This document shows, one piece after another, positions 8,727-17,584 of a DNA stretch of 64,000 bases. The notes under the pieces were generated by a model, which did no database searches, was not told the origin of the DNA, and saw only the letters and a list, made by a program, of their open reading frames with translations. Made by a program: the position numbers and the translations under genes. This stretch comes from Lacinutrix algicola. GTDB taxonomy: Bacteria; Bacteroidota; Bacteroidia; Flavobacteriales; Flavobacteriaceae. Positions within the stretch are counted from its first letter, which is position 1. Each line of letters opens with the position of its first letter. The stretch is from positions 62,001 to 126,000 of the forward strand of contig NZ_LIQH01000020.1 of the NCBI RefSeq assembly GCF_001418085.1. Direction: 5' to 3'.

Positions 8727-9188
8727 ATGATAAAAGATATTATGAAGTACACAGAAGAAATTTCAAACAAGTTAAACGAATTATTAGAGAAAAACTATGA
8801 TGCTGAAAAAGGTTACATAGACGCTACAAAAAATGTAGAAAGTAATAATTTAAAAATGTTTTTTAAACGAAGAGCAACAGAGCGAAGTGAGTTTGCTAAA
8901 GAGTTAAGAACAGAAATACTGCAATACGGAGAGATTCCAACAAATTCGGGTTCCTTTAAAGGCGCTTTACATAGAAATTGGATGAATTTAAAATCAACTT
9001 TTGCATCCAACTAAGAAGCTGTTTTAGAGGAAGCAATACGAGGAGAAGAAGCGAGTTTAGAAGAGTATAATAATTTAATTGCCGAAAGGAATTTACCTCC
9101 TACAATCGATGGGTTAATTGCAAAACACAAAATAGCAATTCAATCTGCTATTAATACAGAAAAAGCAAAATTAGAATTAGTTTCGTAG
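8727..9188 (+). pseudogene. PA2169/DUF2383 four-helix protein interrupted by an in-frame stop
   Basis: Codons 1-95 (8727-9011) encode the first half of a DUF2383/PA2169-type four-helix bundle: NKLNELLEKNYDAEKGY, then FFKRRATERSEFAKEL. A TAA at 9012-9014 stops it. The same frame then continues without a gap for 57 more codons to TAG at 9186-9188 and encodes the missing half (EAVLEEAIRGEEASLEEYN, then NLPPT). The family is normally about 150 residues, which equals both parts together. A single substitution in a sense codon explains this. A short 95-residue product or readthrough is possible. Confidence 0.8.
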
Positions 9189-9210
9189 AACAAACTATTT
9201 TATAGTATAG

Positions 9211-9241
9211 AAAAAGCAGTCCAATTTGGACTGCTTTTTTC
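9211..9241 (+). terminator. Rho-independent terminator
   Basis: AAAAAGCAGTCCAA (9211-9224) pairs with TTGGACTGCTTTTT (9226-9239), followed by T residues. It closes the DUF2383 unit just before dnaE. Its survival suggests that the stop in the gene is recent. Confidence 0.9.
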
Positions 9242-9351
9242 GTGTATAACTAATTTCGATTTTAACTTTTAAGACTTATATTTTTTTGTACTTTTATAGG
9301 CCAATATTTCCTCACAGGTTTATCATTAAAACAACTCAATAACAGCTATTT

Positions 9352-12300
9352 ATGTATTTAATTTTTGATACAGAAACAACAGGTTTACCCAAACGCTGGG
9401 ATGCACCAATTACAGATACAGATAATTGGCCTAGGTGTATACAGATTGCATGGCAATTGCATGATGAGATGGGAAACTGTGTTGAAAGCCAAGATTATTT
9501 GGTTAAACCAGAAGGTTTTAATATTCCTTATGATGCCGAGAAAATACATGGTATTTCTACAGGATTAGCCGAAGAGCAAGGTGTTGCTTTAAGCGAAGTT
9601 TTAGAGAAGTTTAATATTGCATTGGGTAAAACCAAATTTGTAGTTGGACAAAATGTAAAATTCGATCTCAATATTATGGGAGCCGAATTTGTGAGAGGAA
9701 ATGTTGAAAACCAATTACAAGAATTACCAGTTTTAGATACCTGTACAGAGCATACAGCAAAGTTATGTGAGCTTCCTGGTGGTAGATATGGTAAGTTTAA
9801 ATTACCAACATTAACAGAATTACATCAATATTTATTTAACCAACCATTTGGTGAAGCGCACAACGCAACAGCTGATGTTGAGGCAACAACACGTTGTTTT
9901 TTAGAGTTAATTAGAAGACAGCAATACACAAAGGAGCAACTTGATGTTGATCAAGAATACTTCAAGAATTTCTCTGAAGCAAATCCGCAGCCAATAAAAT
10001 TAATTGGTTTAAAGCATATTAACCTTAAAAAGGAAAGTGCTAAAATTAATGAAAGGCTTTTAAAAGCGCAAGCGGTAGAAATTTCTTCAGAAGAAATAAA
10101 AGAAAATATTGCCGACTTACAAGAGATAGATTTTGTGCATTTACATAATCATTCTCAGTTTTCGGTATTACAATCTACAATGAGTGTTGTGGACTTGGTA
10201 AATGTTGCTGCACAGCATAATATGCCAGCAGTGGCTTTAACCGATCATGCAAATATGATGGGTGCTTTTCACTTTGTTAATGCGGCAAACAAGCATAATA
10301 AAGCTGTTGAAGCAAAAATAAAGGAAGCTGAATTACTAGGTAGAACAACGTCGGCAAAAAAAATAAAGCCAATTATTGGCTGTGAGTTTTTTGTGTGTGA
10401 AAACCACTTAGATAAAAGCAGAAAAGATAATGGTTACCAAATTGTATTAATTGCAAAAAACAAAAATGGTTACCACAATCTAGCAAAATTATCTTCTCAT
10501 GCCTTTGTAAATGGTTTTTACTATTTGCCAAGAATCGATAAGAAATTAATAGAAGAATATAAAGAAGATTTAATCTGCTTAACAGGAAACTTGTATGGTG
10601 AGGTGCCAAGTAAAGTTTTAAATGTAGGTGAAAATCAAGCAGAAGAAGCCTTAATTTGGTGGAAAGAAGCATTTGGCGACGATTTGTATGTTGAGCTAAT
10701 GCGCCATGATCAGGAAGATGAAAATCGTGTAAATCCAACATTAATTAAGTTAGCTAGAAAACATGAAGTAAAGCTTGTTGCATCAAACAATACCTATTAT
10801 GCAAAGCAAAGCGATGCTAATGCTCACGATATTTTATTGTGTGTAAAAGAAGGTGAAAAACAGGCGACACCAATAGGTCGTGGTCGTGGTTATCGATATG
10901 GTTTACCAAATCAAGAATACTATTTCAAGTCTGGTGAAGCCATGAAAAACATCTTTAAAGATGTGCCAGAATCGATTAGTAATATTCAGGAAGTAGTCGA
11001 TAAAATTGAAGGTTATCAATTAGCCAGAGATGTATTATTACCTGCTTTCGATATTCCAGAGCAATTTGTACATATTGAGGATACTGCAGATGGAGGAAAA
11101 CGTGGAGAGAATGCTTTTTTAAAGCACCTAACATACGTAGGAGCAAAGAAACGTTATGGCGAAGAACTTTCTGAGGACGTTATTGAGCGACTAGATTTCG
11201 AGTTAAGCGTTATTGAAAAAACTGGATATCCAGGTTATTTTTTAATTGTAGAAGATTTTATTCGAGAAGCTAGAAAAATGGATGTTTCGGTAGGCCCAGG
11301 TCGTGGATCTGCAGCTGGATCTGTTGTAGCATACTGTCTTTGGATTACTAATATCGATCCAATGAAGTATAACTTACTTTTCGAGCGTTTCCTGAATCCG
11401 GATCGTGTAAGTATGCCCGATATTGATATTGATTTTGATGATGAAGGTCGATCTCGTGTTATGGATTATGTAATCGATAAATACGGAAGTAATCAGGTGG
11501 CCCAAATTATTACCTATGGTACAATGGCTGCTAAGTCTTCTATTCGAGATACCGCTCGTGTATTAGATTTACCATTGTTTGATGCTGATAGGATTGCTAA
11601 GCTAATTCCAACGATGTCTAAGTTGGGTAAGATTTTTGGTTTATCTGAAAAGGAACTAGGAGCAAAATTTAGAGCTGAAGATTTAGAAAAAATAAACGAG
11701 CTTATAAGTATTTCAGAAGGACACGATTTATCTGCCGAAACTGTAAACCTTGCAAGATCGCTTGAAGGTTCGGTTAGAAATACGGGAATTCATGCCTGTG
11801 GTGTAATTATTACGCCAGATGATATTACTAAGTTCGTGCCAGTGGCATTGGCAAAAGATTCCGATTTATATGTTACTCAATTTGATAACTCTGTTGTAGA
11901 AGACGCAGGTTTATTAAAGATGGATTTCTTGGGATTAAAAACACTAACTCTAATTAAAGATACCGTAAAACTTGTAAAAGCAAAACACGATATTTTATTA
12001 GATCCAGATAGTTTTCCGCTTGATGATGAAGAAACTTATGCCTTATTTCAAAGAGGAGAGACTGTTGGAGTATTCCAGTATGAATCTCCAGGAATGCAGA
12101 AACACCTTAAAGATTTAAAACCTTCTGTTTTTGATGATTTAATTGCCATGAATGCATTGTATCGTCCGGGACCAATGGAATATATCCCAAGTTTCGTTCG
12201 TAGAAAACACGGAGACGAAGATATTGAGTACGATTTACCAGCAATGGAAGAGTATTTAAAGGAAACCTATGGTATTACGGTTTATCAAGAGCAAGTAATG

Positions 12301-13743
12301 CTACTGTCGCAAAAACTAGCAGATTTCACAAAAGGTGAAGCCGATGTCTTGCGTAAGGCTATGGGTAAAAAGCAGATTGCTGTACTTGATAAAATGAAAC
12401 CAAAATTTATCGAGCAAGCAAGTGCCAAAGGACACGATGCCAAAAAACTTGAGAAAATTTGGAAGGATTGGGAAGCCTTTGCAAGTTATGCCTTTAACAA
12501 ATCTCACTCTACATGTTATGCTTGGATTGCATACCAAACAGCATATTTAAAAGCACATTACCCAGCCGAATATATGGCTGCCGTATTGTCTAATAATATG
12601 AACGATATTAAGCAGGTAACATTCTTTATGGAAGAGTGTAAACGTATGAAGTTACCAGTACTTGGTCCTGATGTAAATGAGAGTTACTATAAGTTCTCGG
12701 TAAATAAAGATAATGCCGTTCGTTTTGGAATGGGAGCTATAAAAGGTGTTGGACACGGAGCAGTAATGACAATTGTTGACAACCGAAAAGATGACGGGCC
12801 ATACAAATCTATTTTTGATATTTCTAAACGAATAGATTTAAGAGCGGCAAATAAAAAAGCATTCGAAAACCTTGCTTTGGCAGGTGGTTTCGATTGTTTT
12901 GAAGATGTACATCGTGCGCAATATTTTCAAAAAGAAGGTAGCGATTTAACCTTTTTAGAAAAGGCAATTAAATATGGTGCCAAGCATCAAGAAAATGAAA
13001 ATTCTGCACAAGTAAGTTTGTTTGGTGGAGCTAGCGACGTGCAAATTGAGGAGCCATTGGTTCCGCCATGTGAAACTTGGGGGACTATGGAGAAGTTAGC
13101 CCAAGAGCGTGAGGTTGTTGGTGTTTATATTTCTGGACATCCGTTAGATGATTTTAGAACAGAAATGAAAAACTTCTGTACAGGTACTATTAGTTATTTC
13201 TACGACTTAGCGGCGCATGTAAATAAAGACATAACGTTTGGTGGTGTGGTTACAGATGTGCAGCATCGTGTAAGTAAACAAGGAAAAGGTTGGGCATTAT
13301 TTACTATTGAAGATTATACAGATAGTTACGAGTTTAGAATTTTTGGAGAAGACTATTTAAAGCATCGTCCGTTTTTATTACAAAATACCTTCGTGCATGT
13401 TAAGAGCTTTGTGCGAGATGGCTGGGTGAATAGAGATACGGGTAAAAAGAGTGATCCTAGATTGCAGTTTAATAGTTTTCAATTACTTCATGATGTAATG
13501 GATAAGTATGTGCGAAAGCTGTCAATACAACTTAATATTAAAGAATTAGATTCTGATAAGATTAGAAATTTAAAAGATTTAATTTCAATGCATCCAGGAA
13601 GTCATTTGCTTGATTTTGTGATTTATGATAATAGAGAACAGATTAAATTAGAAATGCCAAGTAGAAAACAAAAAGTAAAAGTATCTCAAGAGTTATTGAA
13701 TGCTTTGGAAGAAGACCAAGTACTTTATAAGTTGAATTCTTAA
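9352..13743 (+). CDS. dnaE: DNA polymerase III alpha subunit with fused N-terminal exonuclease
   Basis: A 1463-residue replicative polymerase. Residues 1-190 form a DnaQ-type 3'-5' exonuclease with the DxE motif at D6 and E8 and a late HNATADVEAT block. A PHP domain follows from about 258, with HLHNH at 263-267. The polymerase palm carries PDIDIDF at 689-695. The C-terminal part has the helix-hairpin-helix and OB-fold regions. The exonuclease fusion is usual for Bacteroidota, so proofreading is carried in cis. No frameshift is seen. The gene is not in an evident operon. Confidence 0.96.
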   Translation: MYLIFDTETTGLPKRWDAPITDTDNWPRCIQIAWQLHDEMGNCVESQDYLVKPEGFNIPYDAEKIHGISTGLAEEQGVALSEVLEKFNIALGKTKFVVGQNVKFDLNIMGAEFVRGNVENQLQELPVLDTCTEHTAKLCELPGGRYGKFKLPTLTELHQYLFNQPFGEAHNATADVEATTRCFLELIRRQQYTKEQLDVDQEYFKNFSEANPQPIKLIGLKHINLKKESAKINERLLKAQAVEISSEEIKENIADLQEIDFVHLHNHSQFSVLQSTMSVVDLVNVAAQHNMPAVALTDHANMMGAFHFVNAANKHNKAVEAKIKEAELLGRTTSAKKIKPIIGCEFFVCENHLDKSRKDNGYQIVLIAKNKNGYHNLAKLSSHAFVNGFYYLPRIDKKLIEEYKEDLICLTGNLYGEVPSKVLNVGENQAEEALIWWKEAFGDDLYVELMRHDQEDENRVNPTLIKLARKHEVKLVASNNTYYAKQSDANAHDILLCVKEGEKQATPIGRGRGYRYGLPNQEYYFKSGEAMKNIFKDVPESISNIQEVVDKIEGYQLARDVLLPAFDIPEQFVHIEDTADGGKRGENAFLKHLTYVGAKKRYGEELSEDVIERLDFELSVIEKTGYPGYFLIVEDFIREARKMDVSVGPGRGSAAGSVVAYCLWITNIDPMKYNLLFERFLNPDRVSMPDIDIDFDDEGRSRVMDYVIDKYGSNQVAQIITYGTMAAKSSIRDTARVLDLPLFDADRIAKLIPTMSKLGKIFGLSEKELGAKFRAEDLEKINELISISEGHDLSAETVNLARSLEGSVRNTGIHACGVIITPDDITKFVPVALAKDSDLYVTQFDNSVVEDAGLLKMDFLGLKTLTLIKDTVKLVKAKHDILLDPDSFPLDDEETYALFQRGETVGVFQYESPGMQKHLKDLKPSVFDDLIAMNALYRPGPMEYIPSFVRRKHGDEDIEYDLPAMEEYLKETYGITVYQEQVMLLSQKLADFTKGEADVLRKAMGKKQIAVLDKMKPKFIEQASAKGHDAKKLEKIWKDWEAFASYAFNKSHSTCYAWIAYQTAYLKAHYPAEYMAAVLSNNMNDIKQVTFFMEECKRMKLPVLGPDVNESYYKFSVNKDNAVRFGMGAIKGVGHGAVMTIVDNRKDDGPYKSIFDISKRIDLRAANKKAFENLALAGGFDCFEDVHRAQYFQKEGSDLTFLEKAIKYGAKHQENENSAQVSLFGGASDVQIEEPLVPPCETWGTMEKLAQEREVVGVYISGHPLDDFRTEMKNFCTGTISYFYDLAAHVNKDITFGGVVTDVQHRVSKQGKGWALFTIEDYTDSYEFRIFGEDYLKHRPFLLQNTFVHVKSFVRDGWVNRDTGKKSDPRLQFNSFQLLHDVMDKYVRKLSIQLNIKELDSDKIRNLKDLISMHPGSHLLDFVIYDNREQIKLEMPSRKQKVKVSQELLNALEEDQVLYKLNS

Positions 13744-13780
13744 TTAGGATGGTTGGTTTAAACACTGTAGCGGTTGTAAG

Positions 13781-13858
13781 TGCTCGCGCAAAGGATTGAA
13801 CGACATGTTTGAGCTCCTCGCAGAGAGCGAGTAGTGAAAGCCTGGTTTATGCGCCCAA
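13781..13858. other. Structured intergenic element of unknown type
   Basis: This GC-richer island between dnaE and trxA folds on paper into a closed structure. GCGCA (13786-13790) pairs with TGCGC (13850-13854), AGG with CCT just inside, and an inner hairpin CTCGC-AGAGA-GCGAG lies at 13817-13831. It has no ORF. Its composition differs from the AT-rich surroundings. It could be a dispersed repeat or a small structured RNA. Confidence 0.45.
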
Positions 13859-13906
13859 ATAAAATAAGCCAAATTGATACTGTTATAAAGGAAACAAATT
13901 GGAAGG

Positions 13907-13940
13907 TTGTAAGTTTTAGTAAAATTTTTGACTAAGTTTG
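13907..13940 (+). promoter_or_regulatory. trxA promoter (Bacteroidota type)
   Basis: TAAGTTTG at 13933-13940 fits the TAnnTTTG -7 element, with TTG at 13907-13909 placed 23 bp upstream. The trxA ATG is 43 nt downstream. Confidence 0.55.
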
Positions 13941-13982
13941 TATATTAACAGTGAATACATACACAATTAAATTATAAATATT

Positions 13983-14300
13983 ATGGCATTAGAAATCACA
14001 GATGCAAATTTTGAAGAAACAGTATTAAAGAGCGATAAGCCTGTAGTAGTTGACTTTTGGGCAGCTTGGTGTGGACCTTGTAGAATGGTTGGGCCAATTA
14101 TTGATCAAATTAGCGATGAGTACGAAGGTAAAGCTGTTGTTGGTAAGTTAGACGTAGATGCAAATCAAGAGTTTGCAGCCAAATACGGTGTAAGAAACAT
14201 ACCTACAGTATTAGTATTCCAAAACGGAGAAGTTGTTGGAAGACAAGTTGGTGTTGCACCTAAAACTGCATATGCTGAAGCTATCGACGCTTTATTGTAG
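13983..14300 (+). CDS. trxA: Thioredoxin
   Basis: A 105-residue cytosolic thioredoxin with the canonical active site WCGPC (C30, C33) and the cis-proline segment RNIPTVLVF. It is the general dithiol reductant for ribonucleotide reductase, peroxiredoxins and other enzymes. Length is standard and there is no signal peptide. It has its own promoter and terminator. Confidence 0.96.
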   Translation: MALEITDANFEETVLKSDKPVVVDFWAAWCGPCRMVGPIIDQISDEYEGKAVVGKLDVDANQEFAAKYGVRNIPTVLVFQNGEVVGRQVGVAPKTAYAEAIDALL

Positions 14301-14322
14301 AAATATATTTCATAAAGAATTG

Positions 14323-14358
14323 AAAAAGGTTTGCTGTAATAGCAAACCTTTTTTTATT
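14323..14358 (+). terminator. Rho-independent terminator after trxA
   Basis: AAAAAGGTTTGCT (14323-14335) pairs with AGCAAACCTTTTT (14341-14353) around a 5-nt loop, with further T following. Confidence 0.92.
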
Positions 14359-14379
14359 TTAGTAAAAAAGTAAATTATA

Positions 14380-14925
14380 ATGAGCAAAATAACAAAAGCG
14401 CAAGACGCAATAGATAGCAAATTACTAGGCGAAAGAAAAGTATTTCTTTGGGGAATGGTAGACGATAAGAGTGCAAAGCATGTTATCGATAGGTTAATGT
14501 ACTTAGATAGTTTAGAGACTAAAGACATTACATTATATATTAATAGTCCTGGAGGTTACGTAACGTCTGGATTTGCAATGTACGATACTATTAAATCTCT
14601 AAAGAGTGATGTGTCTACAGTATGTACTGGTTTGGCTGCATCTATGGGATCGATTTTATTATCGGTTGGTACTAAAGGAAAACGTTTTATCCAACCTCAT
14701 GCAAGAGTGATGATTCACCAGCCAAGTGGTGGAGCAAGAGGACAAGCAAGTGATATTGAAATTACTGCTAAAGAGATTGTAAAAACAAAAGAATTAAGTG
14801 CTAAGATTTTAGCAGATAATTGTGGAAAATCTTTTGAAGAAGTAATGAAAGATTTTAACCGTGACCATTGGATGGGAGCAGAGGAGTCTTTAGCTTATGG
14901 TATTGTAGATGGTATTATAGAATAA
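14380..14925 (+). CDS. clpP: ClpP-family serine protease
   Basis: A 181-residue ClpP-type subunit. The catalytic triad is S88 in LAASMGS, H113 in MIHQPSGG and D162, with spacings of 25 and 49 residues that match E. coli ClpP (S97, H122, D171). It also has the INSPGG oxyanion segment. It has no propeptide worth noting and is slightly shorter than the main ClpP. No clpX gene follows, so this may be a second ClpP paralogue. It is followed by its own terminator. Confidence 0.9.
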   Translation: MSKITKAQDAIDSKLLGERKVFLWGMVDDKSAKHVIDRLMYLDSLETKDITLYINSPGGYVTSGFAMYDTIKSLKSDVSTVCTGLAASMGSILLSVGTKGKRFIQPHARVMIHQPSGGARGQASDIEITAKEIVKTKELSAKILADNCGKSFEEVMKDFNRDHWMGAEESLAYGIVDGIIE

Positions 14926-14951
14926 GAAAAATAATAACTAAGATATTTGAG

Positions 14952-15006
14952 AAAGATAAGAGATTGTAGCGTGTAAGTTTAGCGTTTATCTCTTATCTTT
15001 TTTTTG
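14952..15006 (+). terminator. Rho-independent terminator after clpP-type gene
   Basis: AAAGATAAGAGA (14952-14963) pairs with TCTCTTATCTTT (14989-15000) around a 25-nt loop, then a T run. Confidence 0.8.
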
Positions 15007-15046
15007 TTACTATAAATGTGAAACGGTTTAGTTTTTATAGAAAAAG

Positions 15047-15976
15047 ATGAATTTACAAGACGAATTAAATAAAGCTGGCGGATTTAAAAATCTTGAACAC
15101 TTGGCAAAACAAGTTGTTGAGGGTTTTATTTCTGGAATGCATAAAAGTCCGTTTCATGGTTTTTCGGCAGAGTTTGCCGAGCATAAAATTTATAATCCTG
15201 GCGAAAGTACGCGCCATATAGATTGGAAGCTTTTTGCAAAAACAGATAAGTTGTATACTAAACGCTACGACGACGAAACAAACTTGCGTTGTCATATTAT
15301 TATAGATAATAGTAGTTCTATGCATTATCCAGAGATGAACAACTTCTCGATAGACAACTTAAATAAGATTGCCTTTTCTGCTTTAGCATCTGCATCGTTA
15401 ATGCATATTCTTAAAAAGCAACGCGATGCTGTAGGTTTAAGTATTTATAGTGATGCTTACGATTTTTACTCTAGCGAGAAAGGTAGCGAACGCCATCACC
15501 AAATGCTTTTAGCACAACTAAGCCAAATGGCTTTAAGTAAGCCTAAGAATAAGCAAACGAAAACCTACCAATACTTACACCAAATAGCAGAGAAGATACA
15601 CAGGCGCTCTTTAATTTTTGTTTTTACAGATATGTTTCAAACAGCTACCGATGAGGATAAGTTATTTGAAGCGTTAAGACATTTAAAACATAATAAGCAC
15701 GAGGTAGTGCTTTTTCATGTGTTTGATAAGAGTAAGGAGGTTACTTTCGATTTCGATAATAAGCCTAAACGTTTTATTGATGTTGAGACTGGTGAGCATG
15801 TAAATCTATATAGTGAGCAAGTAAAAGACAATTATGAAGCTTTAGTAAGTGATTATTTTAATGATTTAAGAGTAAAATGTGGTCAAAATAGAATTAAGTA
15901 CGTTGAGGCCGATATAAATAAAAATTTTAATTCTATCCTAACTAGTTATATGTTAGCACGTAATAAATTAATTTAA
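15047..15976 (+). CDS. DUF58 family protein (vWA-like)
   Basis: A 309-residue cytosolic protein. It has the DUF58 core RHIDWKLFAKTDKLYTKRY, and the IIIDNSSSM segment at about residue 85 resembles the metal-binding DxSxS motif of vWA domains. In Bacteroidota such genes usually sit beside a MoxR AAA+ ATPase and BatA-like proteins. Here none of these is adjacent, so the gene is an orphan in this window. Its role is likely as an adaptor of a MoxR-type ATPase encoded elsewhere. Confidence 0.85.
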   Translation: MNLQDELNKAGGFKNLEHLAKQVVEGFISGMHKSPFHGFSAEFAEHKIYNPGESTRHIDWKLFAKTDKLYTKRYDDETNLRCHIIIDNSSSMHYPEMNNFSIDNLNKIAFSALASASLMHILKKQRDAVGLSIYSDAYDFYSSEKGSERHHQMLLAQLSQMALSKPKNKQTKTYQYLHQIAEKIHRRSLIFVFTDMFQTATDEDKLFEALRHLKHNKHEVVLFHVFDKSKEVTFDFDNKPKRFIDVETGEHVNLYSEQVKDNYEALVSDYFNDLRVKCGQNRIKYVEADINKNFNSILTSYMLARNKLI

Positions 15977-16006
15977 TTTTTTTTGAAAAAAAAGTCAAAA
16001 AAATGT

Positions 16007-16036
16007 TTGTAGTATTGATAAAGCGTCTTATATTTG
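16007..16036 (+). promoter_or_regulatory. tRNA-Asp promoter (Bacteroidota type)
   Basis: TATATTTG at 16029-16036 is an exact TAnnTTTG element, with TTG at 16007-16009 placed 19 bp upstream. The tRNA starts 18 nt downstream, as expected for a short 5' leader. Confidence 0.75.
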
Positions 16037-16053
16037 CACTCGCAATACGCAAC

Positions 16054-16127
16054 GGTCTGGTAGTTCAGTTGGTTAGAATGTCGCCCTGTCACGGCGAAGG
16101 TCGCGGGTTCGAGTCCCGTCCAGACCG
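16054..16127 (+). tRNA. tRNA-Asp (anticodon GTC)
   Basis: A complete cloverleaf: acceptor stem GGTCTGG/CCAGACC, D arm with TAGTTCAGTTGGTTA, anticodon GTC at 16088-16090 in the loop CTGTCAC, and T arm GCGGGTTCGAGTCCCGT. The discriminator base is G, as expected for Asp. A CA follows in place of a full encoded CCA. Confidence 0.97.
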
Positions 16128-16139
16128 CAAATTGCTATA

Positions 16140-16168
16140 AAGCTTCAAAGAAATTTGAAGCTTTTTTT
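16140..16168 (+). terminator. Terminator after tRNA-Asp
   Basis: AAGCTTCAAA (16140-16149) pairs with TTTGAAGCTT (16154-16163), then T residues. Confidence 0.9.
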
Positions 16169-16253
16169 GGCGAAAAATTTAGTTGTGTTGTTTTGATGGG
16201 TGTAGTAGTCCATCAAACTGGTAGAGAGCCATTTAAATGGTTTTAACCAATGA

Positions 16254-16310
16254 GAAGCTTTCCTTTTTTCTTCCGTTTTACGGAAAAGAAAATCGGGATG
16301 CTTTTTTGTT
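16254..16310 (+). terminator. Possible composite terminator or leader hairpin
   Basis: Within the 478-bp gene-free stretch between the tRNA and the peptide array, a pyrimidine-rich arm ending TTCCG (16271-16275) pairs with CGGAA (16281-16285). The pairing extends after a 2-nt bulge. An outer AAGC/GCTT pair encloses it and T6 follows at 16302. It could be an old terminator or an attenuator in a leader of the array. Confidence 0.4.
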
Positions 16311-16333
16311 TTATAGAACTTTTGTTACTTCTT

Positions 16334-16384
16334 AACGCTTTTATTGCGTTTTAATCGTGTTTTTACACGTTTTAATCACTGATT
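16334..16384 (+). other. Three consecutive mini-hairpins upstream of the peptide array
   Basis: Three short inverted repeats follow one another with TTTTAAT-like spacers: AACGC...GCGTT (16334-16350), CGTGT...ACACG (16356-16369) and AATC...GATT (16374-16384). The rest of the stretch to 16605 has no ORF. The copy-1 leader repeats the ATTAATAGCAACATAA sequence that precedes every array gene. Confidence 0.4.
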
Positions 16385-16605
16385 AAGAGCTGTTTATCGA
16401 AAATATTTATTTTTTTAATATCTTTAACACTATATTCGTCATTAAATTCTTATTGAATCCCTCAGCTACAATTCGCTTCATTAAGAAATCCATTGTGTAG
16501 ACTGTTTGTCTGCTTTACTAATTGCTTGTTTTGTAGTGCTACGATAGTGGTAATTTACTGTCATTTATTAAGTTAAAAATTAATAGCAACATAAAATAAA
16601 TAATT

Positions 16606-16788
16606 ATGAAATTCCTTAAACCAACCTTATTAGCACTTTTTTCAGTTACATTATTAACAGCAGTTTTACCAACTAGCGAATCAGAGCCAGCTACAGAAAC
16701 AGTAAATCACGAATTATCTAAGCCAAGTATTGATTTAACAGCATTTATCGAGATAAGAGGAAAAAGAAAGGTACCGTCTCAAGGCTAA
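16606..16788 (+). CDS. Exported 60-residue peptide, array copy 1
   Basis: The first and most divergent copy. Its leader begins MKFLKPTLLALFSVTLL, a basic start plus hydrophobic segment typical of a signal peptide. The middle is of the TSESEPAT type (residues 23-30). The C-terminal 30 residues equal all other copies and end in IEIRGKRKVPSQG. The C-terminus is basic and lacks Cys, so it is not a disulfide or lanthipeptide type. I do not recognise the family. The context suggests a secreted signal for the kinase downstream. Confidence 0.85.
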   Translation: MKFLKPTLLALFSVTLLTAVLPTSESEPATETVNHELSKPSIDLTAFIEIRGKRKVPSQG

Positions 16789-16844
16789 ACCTCACTATAA
16801 TTTAGATTTCAAAAAACATTAATAGCAACATAACATTACAAAAC

Positions 16845-17027
16845 ATGAAAACCCTTAAACTAACATTAATTGCACTTTTTTCAATAGGATTATTAACAGC
16901 AGTATTACCATCTAACGATACAGATGTTGTTACAGAAACAGTAAATCACGAATTATCTAAGCCGAGTATCGATTTAACAGCATTTATCGAGATAAGAGGA
17001 AAAAGAAAGGTGCCGTCTCAAGGCTAA
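16845..17027 (+). CDS. Exported 60-residue peptide, array copy 2
   Basis: The standard leader MKTLKLTLIALFSIGLLTAV, a middle of SNDTDVVT type at residues 23-30, and the invariant 30-residue C-terminus. The start ATG follows an A/C-rich stretch with no Shine-Dalgarno sequence, as is normal for Bacteroidota. Signal peptidase could cut near TAV-LP at residue 20, leaving a mature part of about 38-40 residues. This is inference. Confidence 0.85.
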   Translation: MKTLKLTLIALFSIGLLTAVLPSNDTDVVTETVNHELSKPSIDLTAFIEIRGKRKVPSQG

Positions 17028-17103
17028 ACTTCACTATAATTTAGATTTCAAAAAACATTAATAGCAACATAGCATTACATAACATTACATAACATTACAA
17101 AAC

Positions 17104-17286
17104 ATGAAAACCCTTAAACTAACATTAATTGCGCTTTTTTCAATAGGATTATTAACAGCAGTATTACCATCTAACGATACAAATGTTGTTACAGAAACAG
17201 TAAATCACGAATTATCTAAGCCAAGTATCGATTTAACAGCATTTATCGAGATAAGAGGAAAAAGAAAAGTGCCGTCTCAAGGCTAA
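17104..17286 (+). CDS. Exported 60-residue peptide, array copy 3
   Basis: As copy 2 but with Asn for Asp at residue 27 (SNDTNVVT). The upstream spacer carries three AACATTACAT-like units instead of one, which lengthens the leader by about 20 bp. The invariant C-terminus is intact. Confidence 0.85.
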   Translation: MKTLKLTLIALFSIGLLTAVLPSNDTNVVTETVNHELSKPSIDLTAFIEIRGKRKVPSQG

Positions 17287-17345
17287 ACTTCACTATAATT
17301 TAGATTTCCCAAAAAAACATTAATAGCAACATAACATTACAAAAC

Positions 17346-17528
17346 ATGAAAACCCTTAAACTAACATTAATCGCACTTTTTTCAATAGGATTATTAACAG
17401 CAGTATTACCATCTAACGATACAGATGTTGTTACAGAAACAGTAAATCACGAATTATCTAAGCCGAGTATCGATTTAACAGCATTTATCGAGATAAGAGG
17501 AAAAAGAAAGGTGCCGTCTCAAGGCTAA
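17346..17528 (+). CDS. Exported 60-residue peptide, array copy 4
   Basis: The protein is identical to copies 2 and 7, with the middle SNDTDVVT. The DNA differs from copy 2 at a few silent positions (for example the Ile codon ATC against ATT in the leader), which points to selection on the protein. Confidence 0.85.
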   Translation: MKTLKLTLIALFSIGLLTAVLPSNDTDVVTETVNHELSKPSIDLTAFIEIRGKRKVPSQG

Positions 17529-17584
17529 ACTTCACTATAATTTAGATTTCAAAAAACATTAATAGCAACTTAACATTACAAAAC

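Noticed and set aside
10373-10741. A 122-codon ORF on the minus strand inside dnaE.
   Set aside because: It lies opposite the well-supported PHP-domain coding sequence and has shadow-ORF composition.
13983-14925. trxA and the clpP-type gene as one operon.
   Set aside because: A strong terminator at 14323-14358 separates them.
16200-16250. A second tRNA-like stretch (GGTAGAGAGCC) after tRNA-Asp.
   Set aside because: No acceptor stem or T arm can be formed around it.
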